Source: Desulfobacula sp.
GTDB lineage: Bacteria; Desulfobacterota; Desulfobacteria; Desulfobacterales; Desulfobacteraceae
Direction of reading: 5' to 3'
DNA: 64,000 nt
Assembly: GCA_028280105.1 (NCBI GenBank)
Contig: JANQML010000031.1
Location: 1 to 64,000 of the forward strand
The position numbers were made by a program, and so were the translations under genes. The notes beneath the pieces are model-generated. The model saw only the letters and a list, made by a program, of their open reading frames with translations. It had not been told where the DNA came from and did not search any database. Of this stretch, positions 17,628 to 26,792 are shown in pieces (the stretch's first letter is position 1; each line of letters starts with the position of its first letter).

Positions 17628-20600
17628 ATGAGTAGTAAATTAACCGGGTCTGTGGTGGTTATTGGTGGGGGAATATCCGGTATGCTTTCCGCTCTGGATT
17701 TAGCCAATTCCGGCTATTATGTCTATCTAGTTGAGAAAGGGCCTTCCATCGGCGGGGCAATGGCTCAACTGGACAAGACCTTTCCGACAAACGACTGTGC
17801 CATGTGAATTATCTCACCCACACTGGTCGAGGTCGGCCGGCACTTGAATATTGAACTGTTAACGCTTTCAGAAGTCGTGGATGTACAGGGTGAAAAAGGC
17901 GATTTCAAAGTCGAAATCCTTAAAAAGCCCCGGTATGTTGATATGGATCTGTGCGTAGCCTGCGGGGCATGTGTTGAAAAATGTCCGGGTAAATTTGACG
18001 ATGGCTACAATGCTGCATTACAAAAAAGAACGGCTGTATATGTGGAATATCCGCAGGCCGTCCCGTTAAAGTATGTCATCAATCCGGATGTCTGCCTGAA
18101 GCTGACCAAGGATAAATGCGGCACCTGTGAAAAGGTCTGTCCGGCCGATGCCATCGACTACACCCAGGTTGAGGAGAAAGTAGTGATTGATGCCGGATCG
18201 ATCATCTTTTCACCGGGATTTACCCCGTTTGATCCGTCAAAATTTGATAATTATCAATATGCCAATTTCCCCAATGTCGTGACTTCCATGGAGTTTGAAA
18301 GACTCTTGTCCGCATCGGGTCCGACCATGGGACACGTCACCACCTTTCCCAAGCTTCCTTTGAAACCCAAAAAGAAAAAAGATAAATTACTGGCAAAAAA
18401 ACGGAAAGATCCCAAAAAGATAGCCTGGTTCCAATGTGTGGGATCAAGGGATATCAATAAGTGTGACAATGCATACTGTTCCTCGGTCTGCTGCATGTAT
18501 GCCGTAAAAGAATCGATTATTGCCAAGGAACACGCCAACGGCGATCTGGACTGTTCCATTTTTTTCATGGACATGAGAACACCGGGCAAGGAATTTGAAA
18601 AATACTATCAAAATGCAAAAGAGAAACACGGGATCAATTTTATTCGTTCAAAAGTCCATTCCGTAACCGAAGACCCGGAGACCCATGATCTCAATATCCG
18701 GTATGTGGATGAACTGGGCCAGATTGTCGAGGATACCTATGACATGATCGTGCTCTCTGTGGGACTTGAAATTTCCAAAGAGACCAAAGAGATGGCAGAT
18801 ATGCTGGGTATCGATTTGACACCCAACGGATTCTGCCAAACCGATTCTTTTGAGCCGGTGACGACTTCAAGAGACGGTATTTACGTGTCCGGTGTATTCA
18901 ACAGCCCCAAAGATATCCCGGAATCCGTTCTGGATGCCAGTGCGGCGGCTTCCGCTGCCGGTGACGCCCTGAGTGAGGCAAGAAATACGTTGACAAAGAA
19001 GGTTGAAAAAACACCGGAAACCGATGTTAACGGGGAGCCCCCGAGAATCGGGGCATTCATCTGCGACTGCGGGTCAAATATAAAGGGGGTTGTCGACTGT
19101 GAGGCCGTGACCGAATATGCCAAAACCCTTCCCTATGTGGAATTTGCAGAAGAATCCATGTATGCCTGCAGCCAGGATGCCCAGAGCAAGATGGTGGAGT
19201 TGATCAAGGAAAAAAATCTCAACCGGGTGGTGGTGGCGGCATGTTCGCCTAAAACCCATGAGCCGCTTTTCCAGGATACCCTTGTGAATGCCGGCCTGAA
19301 CAAATATCTCTTCGAGATGACCAATATCCGGAACCACAACTCCTGGGTACACAAAAACAATCCAAAGATTGCCACTCAAAAGGCAAAAGACCTTCTGAGA
19401 ATGGCGGTTTCAAAAGCCGCTCTATCCGGGCCGCTGAAAGAAGAAAAAATCAATGTTAACGATGCGATCCTTGTGGTCGGCGGCGGATTGGCAGGAATGA
19501 CCTCTGCCAAAAGCCTGGCAACACAGGGATACCCCACTCATATCATTGAGAAAGCGGACCGGCTTGGGGGCGAAGCCCGCAAAATTTATAAGAGTGCCCA
19601 GGGTGAAGATGTCGAGGCCCGGCTGAATGAGCTGATCCGGGACGTTGAAACCAACGAAAACATCACCGTACACTGCAATACCACCCTGGAAAGTGTGGAC
19701 GGTTTTGTGGGAAATTTTAAATCCAGACTGAAAACCGGTGAAAAGGAGTTTAATCTCGAATACGGTGCCGCGGTTCTGGCAACCGGCGCAACGGGCTGGG
19801 TCCCGGACGAATACGAGTACGGCCGGGATGACCGGATCATCACCACCCTGGATTTGGATAAAATGTTCAAAGAAAAAGATGCCAGGCTTGACACCTTGAC
19901 CAGTGCGGTCTTCATCCAGTGTGTGGGATCACGCCAACCGGATCGCCCCTATTGCTCACGGGTCTGTTGCACCCATTCCGTGGACAATGCCATTGAGTTG
20001 AAAAAACAGAACCCGGATACGGATGTCTTTATCCTTTACAGGGACATCCGGACCTACGGCGAAAGAGAACTGCTCTATAAAGAGGCCAGGGAACTCGGGG
20101 TTATCTTCATTCGGTATGATGTGGATAAAAAACCAAAGGTTACCTTAACCGACGGCAAATTATTGATCCGCGCAACAGATCATGTATTGAATCAGCCGGT
20201 GGAGATAGAGGCAGACCTGCTGACGCTTGCATCCGCTCTCATTCCCAGAAAAGATGAAAGACTGGCAAACTTTTTTAAAGTTCCCCTGAATGATGAAGGG
20301 TTCTTTGTTGAAAAACATGCCAAACTCGGCCCGGCAGAGTTTGCAACCAGCGGGGTTTTTGTCTGCGGTTCCGGCCATTATCCCAAACCGATCAACGAGG
20401 CTGTCACACAGGGCAGAGCTTCGGCTTCAAGAGCGCTTACCCTTCTGGCGAAAAAGGATAGTCTCTATACCAGCGGCACCATTGCTTCGGTTGATCCGGT
20501 AAAATGCAGTGAGTGCGGTGTCTGCGTGGCCATATGTCCATACTCGGCACCATCGTTTGTTACAGAGGGCAGAACCGCAGGCAAAGCGCAGATCAACCCT

Positions 20601-20720
20601 GTTCTGTGTACCGGATGCGGTCTCTGCGTTGCCTCCTGCCGATCAGGAGCCATACACCTTAGAGGATTCGATACCAATCAAATTTTTTCTCAGATCTTTG
20701 CACTGGGTGAAGTCGTTTAA
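17628..20720 (+). CDS. hdrA: Selenocysteine-containing double-domain HdrA
   Basis: HdrA is the FAD-bearing core of heterodisulfide-reductase-type electron-bifurcating complexes. The ATG at 17628 has AGGAGAA in front, and the frame meets TGA at 17805-17807 before continuing to 20720. Read through, it gives 1030 residues, and the TGA falls at residue 60 in [21 protein letters not shown], where homologues have cysteine. A 6-bp stem with a GGU-bearing loop follows. The order is: FAD site (residues 11-18), Sec60, Fe-S motif [11 protein letters not shown] at 109-119 and a second cysteine cluster at about 155-170. A second HdrA half follows, with CDCGSN at about 475, GGGLAGM at about 616 and two C-terminal [4Fe-4S] motifs. 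A genome caller would start at 17844 and lose the FAD motif. The tandem arrangement is larger than classical HdrA. Confidence 0.9.
17823..17840 (+). promoter_or_regulatory. SECIS-like hairpin for HdrA U60
   Basis: CTGGTC pairs with GGCCGG (two G-U pairs) around the loop GAGGTC, starting 15 bases after the UGA. Bacterial SECIS elements lie at this distance and need a GGU-type apical loop for SelB. Confidence 0.7.
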
Positions 20721-20736
20721 AGGAGAATAGAGAACA

Positions 20737-21159
20737 ATGGCAGATAACGATATTAAAATTGTAAGCTTTCTATGCAATTGGTGCAGCTATGGTGCTGCCG
20801 ACCTTGCAGGTGTCAGCCGGCTTGAGTATCCGTCTGATATCCGTGTCATACGAATACCGTGCTCCGGCCGGATGAGTCCGAAATTTATCCTTTCCGCTTT
20901 CAGGGAAGGGGCCGACGCCGTATGGGTATCCGGCTGACATCCCGGTGAATGTCATTACCTGGATGGTAATTATTACGCAAGAAGAAAATTCGCTCTCATG
21001 GGCAATCTGCTGGAACAGATGGGTGTGGAAAGAGATCGCCTTCATTTCTCATGGATTTCATCGGCCGAGGCAACAAAATTTGTTGACGTGGTTAAAGAGA
21101 TCAGTGAAAAAGTCAGGGCACTTGGTCCCAATAAAAAACTTGTAAAGGAATATACGTAA
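20737..21159 (+). CDS. flxD: Selenocysteine-containing FlxD/MvhD-like protein
   Basis: This small iron-sulfur protein of the MvhD family passes electrons between the NAD(P)H-oxidising Flx module and HdrA. The ATG at 20737 follows AAGGAGAA. The frame has TGA at 20935-20937 and then continues to TAA at 21157-21159, giving 140 residues. The TGA is residue 67 in [16 protein letters not shown], a position filled by Cys or Sec in MvhD/VhuD proteins. Other conserved cysteines are in FLCNWCSY and IPCSGRM. A perfect 6-bp hairpin follows the UGA. Without recoding the gene would be a meaningless 66-residue stub. It lies 16 bases after hdrA. Confidence 0.9.
20954..20970 (+). promoter_or_regulatory. SECIS-like hairpin for FlxD U67
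   Basis: ATTACC and GGTAAT form a perfect 6-bp stem around the loop TGGAT, starting 16 bases after the UGA, almost the same spacing as in hdrA. The loop has GG but not the exact GGU. Confidence 0.6.
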
Positions 21160-21171
21160 AGGCATTGTCCC

Positions 21172-22119
21172 ATGAATAATTATACCCAAAAAATTAGGGA
21201 GCTGTCCCTGGCACTTTTGAAAAGCAAAAAGGTCGAAAAAGTGATCGGCTTCAGTCAGGGCACCCTTCCCATGGCGACCCAACCGGTTGTCGTTACAAAA
21301 GAAGAAGATGTTGACCGGTTGGTGTTCAATTCCAGATGCGCCCTCAACCTTGCCAATTATCTTAAAAAATCGGATGAAAAGGTGGCCGTCATCGCAAAAG
21401 GATGCGACACCAGAAATATCATCACCCATATTGTTGAAAATCAGATCAAGCGGGAAAACGTTTATATCATCGGCGTTCCCTGCAAAGGGATGGTCGATAA
21501 AAATAAAATTGCAGCCCGATTTGACGATGAAATTACAAGCTTCAGTGAAGACGGAGACGAATTGTCTGTCTCGTCATCACTAAAAGAAGAAACAATCGAC
21601 AAACAGGATGTATTGAAAGATAATTGCAACTATTGCTGCCACCGCAATCCGGTTATTTACGATGACCTTGCAGGTGATCTGGTGAAAGAGCAGTCCCTTG
21701 ATAGTGAATTTCCGGATGTGGATGCCATTGAACATCTCTCCACAGAAGATAAATGGTCCCATTTCCAGAATTTAACCAAAAACTGTATCCGGTGTTACGC
21801 ATGTAAAAACGCCTGTCCAATCTGCTATTGTCCGACCTGCTTCGTGGATGAAAGCGGTCCCCAATGGGTGGGCAAGGGTCAGAATAAAACCGATGTGGAT
21901 ACCTTTCACTTTCTCAGGGCGTTTCATTGCGCCGGCCGATGTACCGATTGCGGTTCATGTGTGGAAGCCTGCCCCATGAACATCAATGTCAGGGATTACA
22001 CCCGGAAACTGAACAAGGACTGTCTGGATTTATTTGGATGGGAAGCCGGTCTGGATCTTGAAAAACGCCCACCGCTGGACGCCTTTAGTCCGGATGATCC
22101 AAACGACTTTATCAAGTAA
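21172..22119 (+). CDS. FlxC-like iron-sulfur electron-transfer protein
   Basis: This 315-residue cytoplasmic protein has an N-terminal domain resembling the beta subunit of F420-reducing enzymes (VIAKGCDTRNI, IIGVPCKGM). A two-cluster ferredoxin domain follows, with CIRCYACKNACPICYCPTC at about residue 205 and CTDCGSCVEACPMN at about 260. It probably wires electrons between the flavin subunit FlxA/FlxB and FlxD-HdrA. It sits 12 bases after flxD in the same operon. The Flx naming follows gene context and motif order. I did not confirm it by homology search. Confidence 0.75.
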   Translation: MNNYTQKIRELSLALLKSKKVEKVIGFSQGTLPMATQPVVVTKEEDVDRLVFNSRCALNLANYLKKSDEKVAVIAKGCDTRNIITHIVENQIKRENVYIIGVPCKGMVDKNKIAARFDDEITSFSEDGDELSVSSSLKEETIDKQDVLKDNCNYCCHRNPVIYDDLAGDLVKEQSLDSEFPDVDAIEHLSTEDKWSHFQNLTKNCIRCYACKNACPICYCPTCFVDESGPQWVGKGQNKTDVDTFHFLRAFHCAGRCTDCGSCVEACPMNINVRDYTRKLNKDCLDLFGWEAGLDLEKRPPLDAFSPDDPNDFIK

Positions 22120-22134
22120 CAATAAGGGGTTAAA

Positions 22135-23187
22135 ATGAAATTTATTAAAATAGATAAGAATGACTGGGCCCGGGGGGTAACGGCATCCCAAAGCGTCTAC
22201 CGGTTATTTGGCCCTGTTACAGATGAAAACGGGGCCATGATAAAAGCACTGGACGACGGTCAACTGCCTGAAATGGAATGCCCGGATACGGTCATGTCAG
22301 TTAAATCGGTTCTCTTTCCGCAGACGGAAAAGATTCTGGACACCTCCCTGGATGAATCACAAGAGAACCATCACATCTTTCAGCGGTTGCAAACAGATTA
22401 CTCTCCACGGGCCGTTCTCGGCATCCGTCCCTATGATGCCAAAGCGGTTGAACTGGTTAAACTCAACTTCATCACAGATGATTACCAGGATCCTTACTGG
22501 AAGGATGCATACGAGGCAACGACCTTTGTCGGGCTGGCCGTGAATCAGCCCGGGCCTTATGATTTTTCCACCTCAACGGATACAGGACCCTTTAATGAAG
22601 AGGGGCTGGATATGCTTCTGGCAGATATGGATGATCACTATCTTTGTAAAGTGTTGACCGAAAAAGGCCAGGCATATGCAGATGCATGCGGATTTAAAAC
22701 CGGTGCAGATGCAAAGGAAAGCCAGGCATTGTTTGATGTGCTTCGCAAAGAGGCTGAAAAAAAGATTGTGTCAAAGGTGGAAACGGATAAACTGAGAGAC
22801 AAGACATTACTGGACCTGCATGAGGCTGATTTCTGGGACGATGTCGCATTTTCCTGCATTAACTGCGGCACCTGTACCTATGTCTGCCCGACCTGCTGGT
22901 GCTTTGACATTCAGGATGAGACCAAACATAAAAAGTCCAGTCGATATAGAAACTGGGATACCTGTATGTCCTCTCTGTTCACCCACCATGCCAGCGGTCA
23001 CAATCCGAGAGCGACAAAGGTGCAGCGCGTTCGCCAGCGATTCATGCATAAGTTGAAATACTTTGTCGATAAATATGACCACGGCATTATGTGCGTGGGC
23101 TGCGGCAGGTGTGTGAAAAGCTGTCCGGTAAATATCGATATCCGGCAGGTCTGTCACACCATGAATTCATTTGAAAAACAAGATTAG
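22135..23187 (+). CDS. FlxB/AsrA-like iron-sulfur subunit
   Basis: This 350-residue protein is related to sulfhydrogenase beta and anaerobic sulfite reductase A subunits. Its N-terminal domain includes AVLGIRPYDAKAVELV, a family hallmark. A C-terminal double [4Fe-4S] domain has CINCGTCTYVCPTCWC at about 240 and CVGCGRCVKSCPVN at about 325. It is expected to pair with the NAD(P)H-FAD subunit encoded next. The gene is 15 bases behind flxC with a GGGG-type ribosome-binding site. No hydrogenase catalytic subunit is present, which fits the Flx rather than the hydrogenase variant. Confidence 0.78.
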   Translation: MKFIKIDKNDWARGVTASQSVYRLFGPVTDENGAMIKALDDGQLPEMECPDTVMSVKSVLFPQTEKILDTSLDESQENHHIFQRLQTDYSPRAVLGIRPYDAKAVELVKLNFITDDYQDPYWKDAYEATTFVGLAVNQPGPYDFSTSTDTGPFNEEGLDMLLADMDDHYLCKVLTEKGQAYADACGFKTGADAKESQALFDVLRKEAEKKIVSKVETDKLRDKTLLDLHEADFWDDVAFSCINCGTCTYVCPTCWCFDIQDETKHKKSSRYRNWDTCMSSLFTHHASGHNPRATKVQRVRQRFMHKLKYFVDKYDHGIMCVGCGRCVKSCPVNIDIRQVCHTMNSFEKQD

Positions 23188-23216
23188 CGGATCTGATGTC
23201 CATTAAAGGAGAAAAC

Positions 23217-24062
23217 ATGGAAAACCCCTATCTGCCGTATCCGGTTCGCATTGATGATATTGAAATTGCAACGGAAGACAAATCCTTAAAAACCTTTACC
23301 TTTGTCTTTTTGAATAAAGAGGATGAAGAAAAATTTTCATACCGGGCCGGACAATTTGCTGAACTGTCCATACCCGGCGTGGGTGAAATACCCATTGGTA
23401 TCGCATCTTCACCGGTTGAAAAAGGGTTTGTCAAATTTACCGTATTTAGAACCGGAGTGGTAACGTCCCATCTGCACAACATGAAGGTCGGTGATATCAT
23501 GGGTATCCGAGGGCCCTTAGGAAACTGGTACCCCTGGGACAGACTGGAGAATAAAAATGTCGTCATCATCGGTGGCGGGTTTGCATTCACGACCTTAAGG
23601 TCATCCATTGTATATATGCTTGATCCGGCAAACCGGGACAGATTCAAAAACATCGACGTGGTCTATGGCGCCCGGTCCCCGGGCATGCTTTTATATCGGG
23701 ACGAACTCTATGAATGGGAAAAACGCGATGATATCAACATGCATATCACGGTTGACGGAACCGATGACCCGAACTGGCAATACCACAAGGGATTTGTACC
23801 GCAGATTGTCGAAGAAAACGCACCCGAGGCGGACGATGATACATATGCCATCGTATGCGGCCCCCCGATTATGATCAAGTTCACCCAGCCGTCTCTGGTC
23901 AATCTGGGATATCGGGACCCGCAGATTATCATGTCGCTTGAGAACAGAATGAAGTGCGGTATCGGCATGTGCGGACGGTGCAATATCGGTAAGGAACTGG
24001 TCTGTAAAGACGGTCCTGTCTTTACTCTGGATGAGATCAATCTGACACCCAAAGAATATTAA
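23217..24062 (+). CDS. FlxA/AsrB-like NAD(P)H-FAD oxidoreductase subunit
   Basis: This 281-residue ferredoxin-reductase-fold protein binds FAD (YRAGQFAELS) and NAD(P) (VVIIGGGFAFTTLRS). Its C-terminal cysteine motif is CGIGMCGRCNIGKELVCKDGP, which holds a [2Fe-2S] cluster in PyrK/AsrB-type subunits. It is the likely entry point of NAD(P)H electrons to the Hdr complex. I chose the ATG at 23217 because AAAGGAG precedes it. An upstream ATG at 23196 adds seven residues. It is the last gene of the hdrA-flx operon. Confidence 0.85.
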   Translation: MENPYLPYPVRIDDIEIATEDKSLKTFTFVFLNKEDEEKFSYRAGQFAELSIPGVGEIPIGIASSPVEKGFVKFTVFRTGVVTSHLHNMKVGDIMGIRGPLGNWYPWDRLENKNVVIIGGGFAFTTLRSSIVYMLDPANRDRFKNIDVVYGARSPGMLLYRDELYEWEKRDDINMHITVDGTDDPNWQYHKGFVPQIVEENAPEADDDTYAIVCGPPIMIKFTQPSLVNLGYRDPQIIMSLENRMKCGIGMCGRCNIGKELVCKDGPVFTLDEINLTPKEY

Positions 24063-24079
24063 TTTCAAAGCATTTTATA

Positions 24080-24108
24080 TTGACAACACTATAGGCTTGT
24101 AATATGTT
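24080..24108 (+). promoter_or_regulatory. Promoter of dsrC
   Basis: TTGACA (24080-24085), a 17-base spacer and TATGTT (24103-24108) lie about 80 bases before the DsrC start. DsrC may therefore be expressed separately from the hdrA-flx genes. Confidence 0.5.
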
Positions 24109-24187
24109 TAATCTTCGATTATTGAAGATGAGACAGTATGTCTTAGAAATCATAAGAAAAAATTATTATTAACGGAGGAAATTTTAA

Positions 24188-24505
24188 ATGGCAACAGTTG
24201 AATTTAATGGTAAAACATTTGAGATAGATGAAGATGGATTCCTTCTTGATTACAATACGTATTGTGACGAGTGGGTTGACTATGTAAAGGGCCAGGAAGG
24301 TATTGAAGAGCTGACTGACGAGCACTGGACATTGGTAAAAGTCCTCCAGGACTATTATGAAAAAAACGGGATCGCCCCTATGGTCCGCGTACTTTCCAAG
24401 TTAACCAAATTCAAACTGAAACACATCTATGAACTCTTCCCGTCAGGCCCTGGAAAAGGTGCGTGTAAAATGGCCGGTCTTCCCAAGCCAACTGGATGTG
24501 TTTAG
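24188..24505 (+). CDS. dsrC: DsrC/TusE-family sulfur carrier with both C-terminal cysteines
   Basis: DsrC is the physiological partner of dissimilatory sulfite reductase and carries sulfur as a trisulfide between two C-terminal cysteines. This 105-residue protein ends in KGACKMAGLPKPTGCV. It has both the penultimate cysteine and the second one eleven residues upstream, which marks a true DsrC rather than a one-cysteine TusE. AACGGAGG precedes the start. A promoter is in front and a terminator behind, so it is monocistronic. Its place next to the Hdr-Flx operon fits the proposal that such complexes reduce the DsrC disulfide or trisulfide. Confidence 0.93.
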   Translation: MATVEFNGKTFEIDEDGFLLDYNTYCDEWVDYVKGQEGIEELTDEHWTLVKVLQDYYEKNGIAPMVRVLSKLTKFKLKHIYELFPSGPGKGACKMAGLPKPTGCV

Positions 24506-24546
24506 TCATCAATAGCTCTACTCTACTTGTTTTTGATTAGATGTAA

Positions 24547-24577
24547 AAGGCCCTGCATGAAGATGCAGGTCCTTTTT
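24547..24577 (+). terminator. Intrinsic terminator after dsrC
   Basis: A GC-containing stem built on CCTGCAT and ATGCAGG with a GAAG loop, extended by AAGG/CCTT-type pairs, is followed by a run of Ts. It separates dsrC from the siroheme-decarboxylase gene. Confidence 0.8.
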
Positions 24578-24605
24578 GGTTATTGATTCAGGAGGCTTAA
24601 ACTCG

Positions 24606-25061
24606 ATGTCGAATATTGATCGTAAAAGCAGAGAGATTTTAAATAAGATCCAGCTGAATTTCCCCATTGATGCCAGGCCGTTTCGCGTTCTTGCCCAAAC
24701 CCTGGATATGTCGGAAGACGATTTGATAGAGCGGGTCAGCCGGATGAAGGAAGATTCGCTTATCCGGCGCATCGGCGGCAACTTCAGTCCGGACAAGCTG
24801 GGATATTTTTCAACCCTGTGTGCGGCCAAAGTACCGGAGAATAAAATCGACTTGTTTACCCGAACCGTAAATGCCTATTCCGGTGTGACCCACAATTATG
24901 TCCGGGACCATACCTTCAACATCTGGTTTACTTTTATTGCCTCTTCTGTGGGACGGATTGAAAAGAGCCTGGAAGAGATAAAAAAAGAGACCGGAGTGGA
25001 AACGCTTCTCAATCTGCCTGCCACACGGGTCTTTAAAATCAGTGCCAACTTTAAACTATGA
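24606..25061 (+). CDS. AhbA/AhbB-type siroheme decarboxylase subunit (Lrp/AsnC-like)
   Basis: This 151-residue protein has an N-terminal Lrp-type helix-turn-helix (FPIDARPFRVLAQTLDMSEDD) and the signature THNYVRDHTFNIWFT. That pattern, with the histidine-asparagine-tyrosine core, is seen in AhbA/AhbB. These subunits decarboxylate siroheme in the alternative heme pathway of sulfate reducers. Enzymes are usually AhbAB pairs, and only one subunit is here, so I do not assign A or B. I use the ATG at 24606, ten bases after GGAGG, not the upstream TTG. It overlaps the hydrolase start by four bases. A simple Lrp regulator is the alternative. Confidence 0.78.
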   Translation: MSNIDRKSREILNKIQLNFPIDARPFRVLAQTLDMSEDDLIERVSRMKEDSLIRRIGGNFSPDKLGYFSTLCAAKVPENKIDLFTRTVNAYSGVTHNYVRDHTFNIWFTFIASSVGRIEKSLEEIKKETGVETLLNLPATRVFKISANFKL

Positions 25062-25867
25062 CCATTATAAAGGCGGCTTTAATCGTCCAGTATTGTCCGG
25101 CCGGCAGCTTCAGCGACAACATTGCGACAACCCTTGAACTGGCCGATCAGGCATCCGAACTGGGAGCCGGTTTTATTGTATTTCCGGAGATGAATCTGAC
25201 CGGATATACCGCAGGAAAAAAAATCCGTGATATTTGCCGCCCCGTGGACACGGAGTTGATCGACTTGTTTTCAAAATTCAGCCGCACCCGTGATGTCACA
25301 TTAATGGTGGGACTGGCCGAAAAAACGGCCCAATCGGACATATATGCATCCCACCTTATTTTTGATGCCACAGGCCATATCGGTACGTATCGTAAAATTC
25401 ACACCGCCCCTTTTGAAAAAAAATATTTTTCTGCAGGCGATCACATACCGGTTTTTCATGTAAATGGATTAACGTTCGGGATTCAACTCTGCTATGATTC
25501 CCATTTTCCCGAGCTAACGCTGGCAATGGCCAATCAGGATGCTGACATTATCTTTTTACCCCATGCATCGCCCCGTGGAACGGCTGACAAAAAACTGCAA
25601 TCCTGGAGCCGGCACCTGACGGCCCGGGCATTTGACAACAGTCTCTACATTGCCGCCTGTAATCAGGTGGGAGAAAACCAGGCCGGATTATCGTTTCCCG
25701 GGATAAGCCTCTTTATCGGACCGGACGGGAATCTCATTTCAAGTTCCACAAAAAATCTTCCTTCCATCCATATGATAGAGATCGACCGGGATGCATTGCG
25801 GACATACCGCTCTCATAAGATGCGATATTTTCTCCCAAACCGACGAAAAGATCTGTTTCCACTGTAA
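25058..25867 (+). CDS. Carbon-nitrogen hydrolase (nitrilase superfamily)
   Basis: This 269-residue hydrolase carries the Glu-Lys-Cys catalytic triad of the superfamily: glutamate in FPEMNLTGY at about residue 46, lysine in YRKIHTAPFE at about 112, and cysteine in QLCYDSHFPE at about 146. It likely hydrolyses a small amide or carbamoyl compound in the cytoplasm. The substrate cannot be told from the sequence. The start overlaps the siroheme-decarboxylase stop, so they are co-translated, but a biochemical link is not evident. Confidence 0.85.
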   Translation: MTIIKAALIVQYCPAGSFSDNIATTLELADQASELGAGFIVFPEMNLTGYTAGKKIRDICRPVDTELIDLFSKFSRTRDVTLMVGLAEKTAQSDIYASHLIFDATGHIGTYRKIHTAPFEKKYFSAGDHIPVFHVNGLTFGIQLCYDSHFPELTLAMANQDADIIFLPHASPRGTADKKLQSWSRHLTARAFDNSLYIAACNQVGENQAGLSFPGISLFIGPDGNLISSSTKNLPSIHMIEIDRDALRTYRSHKMRYFLPNRRKDLFPL

Positions 25868-25887
25868 AAGCGGATATCCCAAAAAAT

Positions 25888-26754
25888 TTATTCTTTAACC
25901 TGTTTGGCACGCCTTTGAATATACGCGTCCCGGATGGCTGCATAGGGGTCAAAAGAAGCCTCTTTTAATGCCTTGTAATCACCGATCCTGAACGTTGTTG
26001 AGTTGATGGTGTCGTAAATCCGGAGCCCCAGGGACAATTCCCAGGGATCCACATATTCCACAGGGTTCAGGAATGAGTCCCCCAGCCCTCCCACGGTATC
26101 TCTTAGGGTTGAGGGGCCTAAAACGGGAAGGACCAGGTAGAAGCCGTTTCCAATACCGTATTTTCCAAAGGTTTGTCCCAGGTCCTCGTCAGCCGTGTGG
26201 AGATCAAAGTTGTTCTGCGCCACCTGCCCGAAACCGAGCACACCTGCAGTTGTATTGATCACAAAGATGCCCACTTCCTTTCCGGCATCATTGATTTCAA
26301 ATTGAAGCAGATTGTTGACAAACCGGACCGGAAACAAGAGATTGTGAAAAAAATTTCTAACCCCTTTTCTGAAGGAGAGAGGGGTGATCGCCTTATACCC
26401 CCGGGCAATGGGTTCAATTAGTCCCAGATAGAGTACATCATTGACTGCATACATGGCATAATTAAAATAATAGAGCGGATCTGAAACGGTTGCCTGAGGA
26501 GGCTGATCATCATTAAATTCGTCAAAGAACTCTTCATCTCCGCCAACCGGTGTTATTTCAGTCGTAGTCTCTGCAAGAAAAAAGGATCCGCCTCTATCCG
26601 GCTCCGGAAGAACATCAGCAGGAAAAACCTGCTTTTGATTCAGGCCAGGTGCCTTAAAACCTGCATAAGTCTGACCATCGGCATGGCCGGATGAAACCAA
26701 AAGGCCGGAAGATAAAATGAGCATAAAAACTGAAAAGATGAAACGCGTAACCAT
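25888..26754 (-). CDS. mlaA: MlaA/VacJ-family outer-membrane lipid-asymmetry protein
   Basis: This 288-residue protein helps remove phospholipids from the outer leaflet of the outer membrane. The core motifs are DPLYYFNYAMYAVND near residue 97, then NLLFPVRFVNNLLQ, GFGQVAQNNFDLHTADEDLGQTFGKYG and LVLPVLGPSTLRD. The N terminus is a signal peptide, but I see no lipobox cysteine, although MlaA of enterobacteria is a lipoprotein. The gene lies 38 bases after mlaD in the mlaE-mlaF-mlaD-mlaA order. MlaC and MlaB are not found nearby. Confidence 0.9.
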   Translation of the reverse strand: MVTRFIFSVFMLILSSGLLVSSGHADGQTYAGFKAPGLNQKQVFPADVLPEPDRGGSFFLAETTTEITPVGGDEEFFDEFNDDQPPQATVSDPLYYFNYAMYAVNDVLYLGLIEPIARGYKAITPLSFRKGVRNFFHNLLFPVRFVNNLLQFEINDAGKEVGIFVINTTAGVLGFGQVAQNNFDLHTADEDLGQTFGKYGIGNGFYLVLPVLGPSTLRDTVGGLGDSFLNPVEYVDPWELSLGLRIYDTINSTTFRIGDYKALKEASFDPYAAIRDAYIQRRAKQVKE

Positions 26755-26792
26755 TGTTGATAATTTCCTTTATCGTATCTGGATCAATATAT

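Noticed and set aside
17628..17843. hdrA N terminus as a pseudogene with a premature stop
   Set aside because: The frame is intact, the TGA is at a known Cys/Sec position, and a hairpin follows. The next gene has the same feature.
24576..24605. TTG start for the siroheme-decarboxylase gene
   Set aside because: It overlaps the dsrC terminator and the ATG at 24606 has a good GGAGG.
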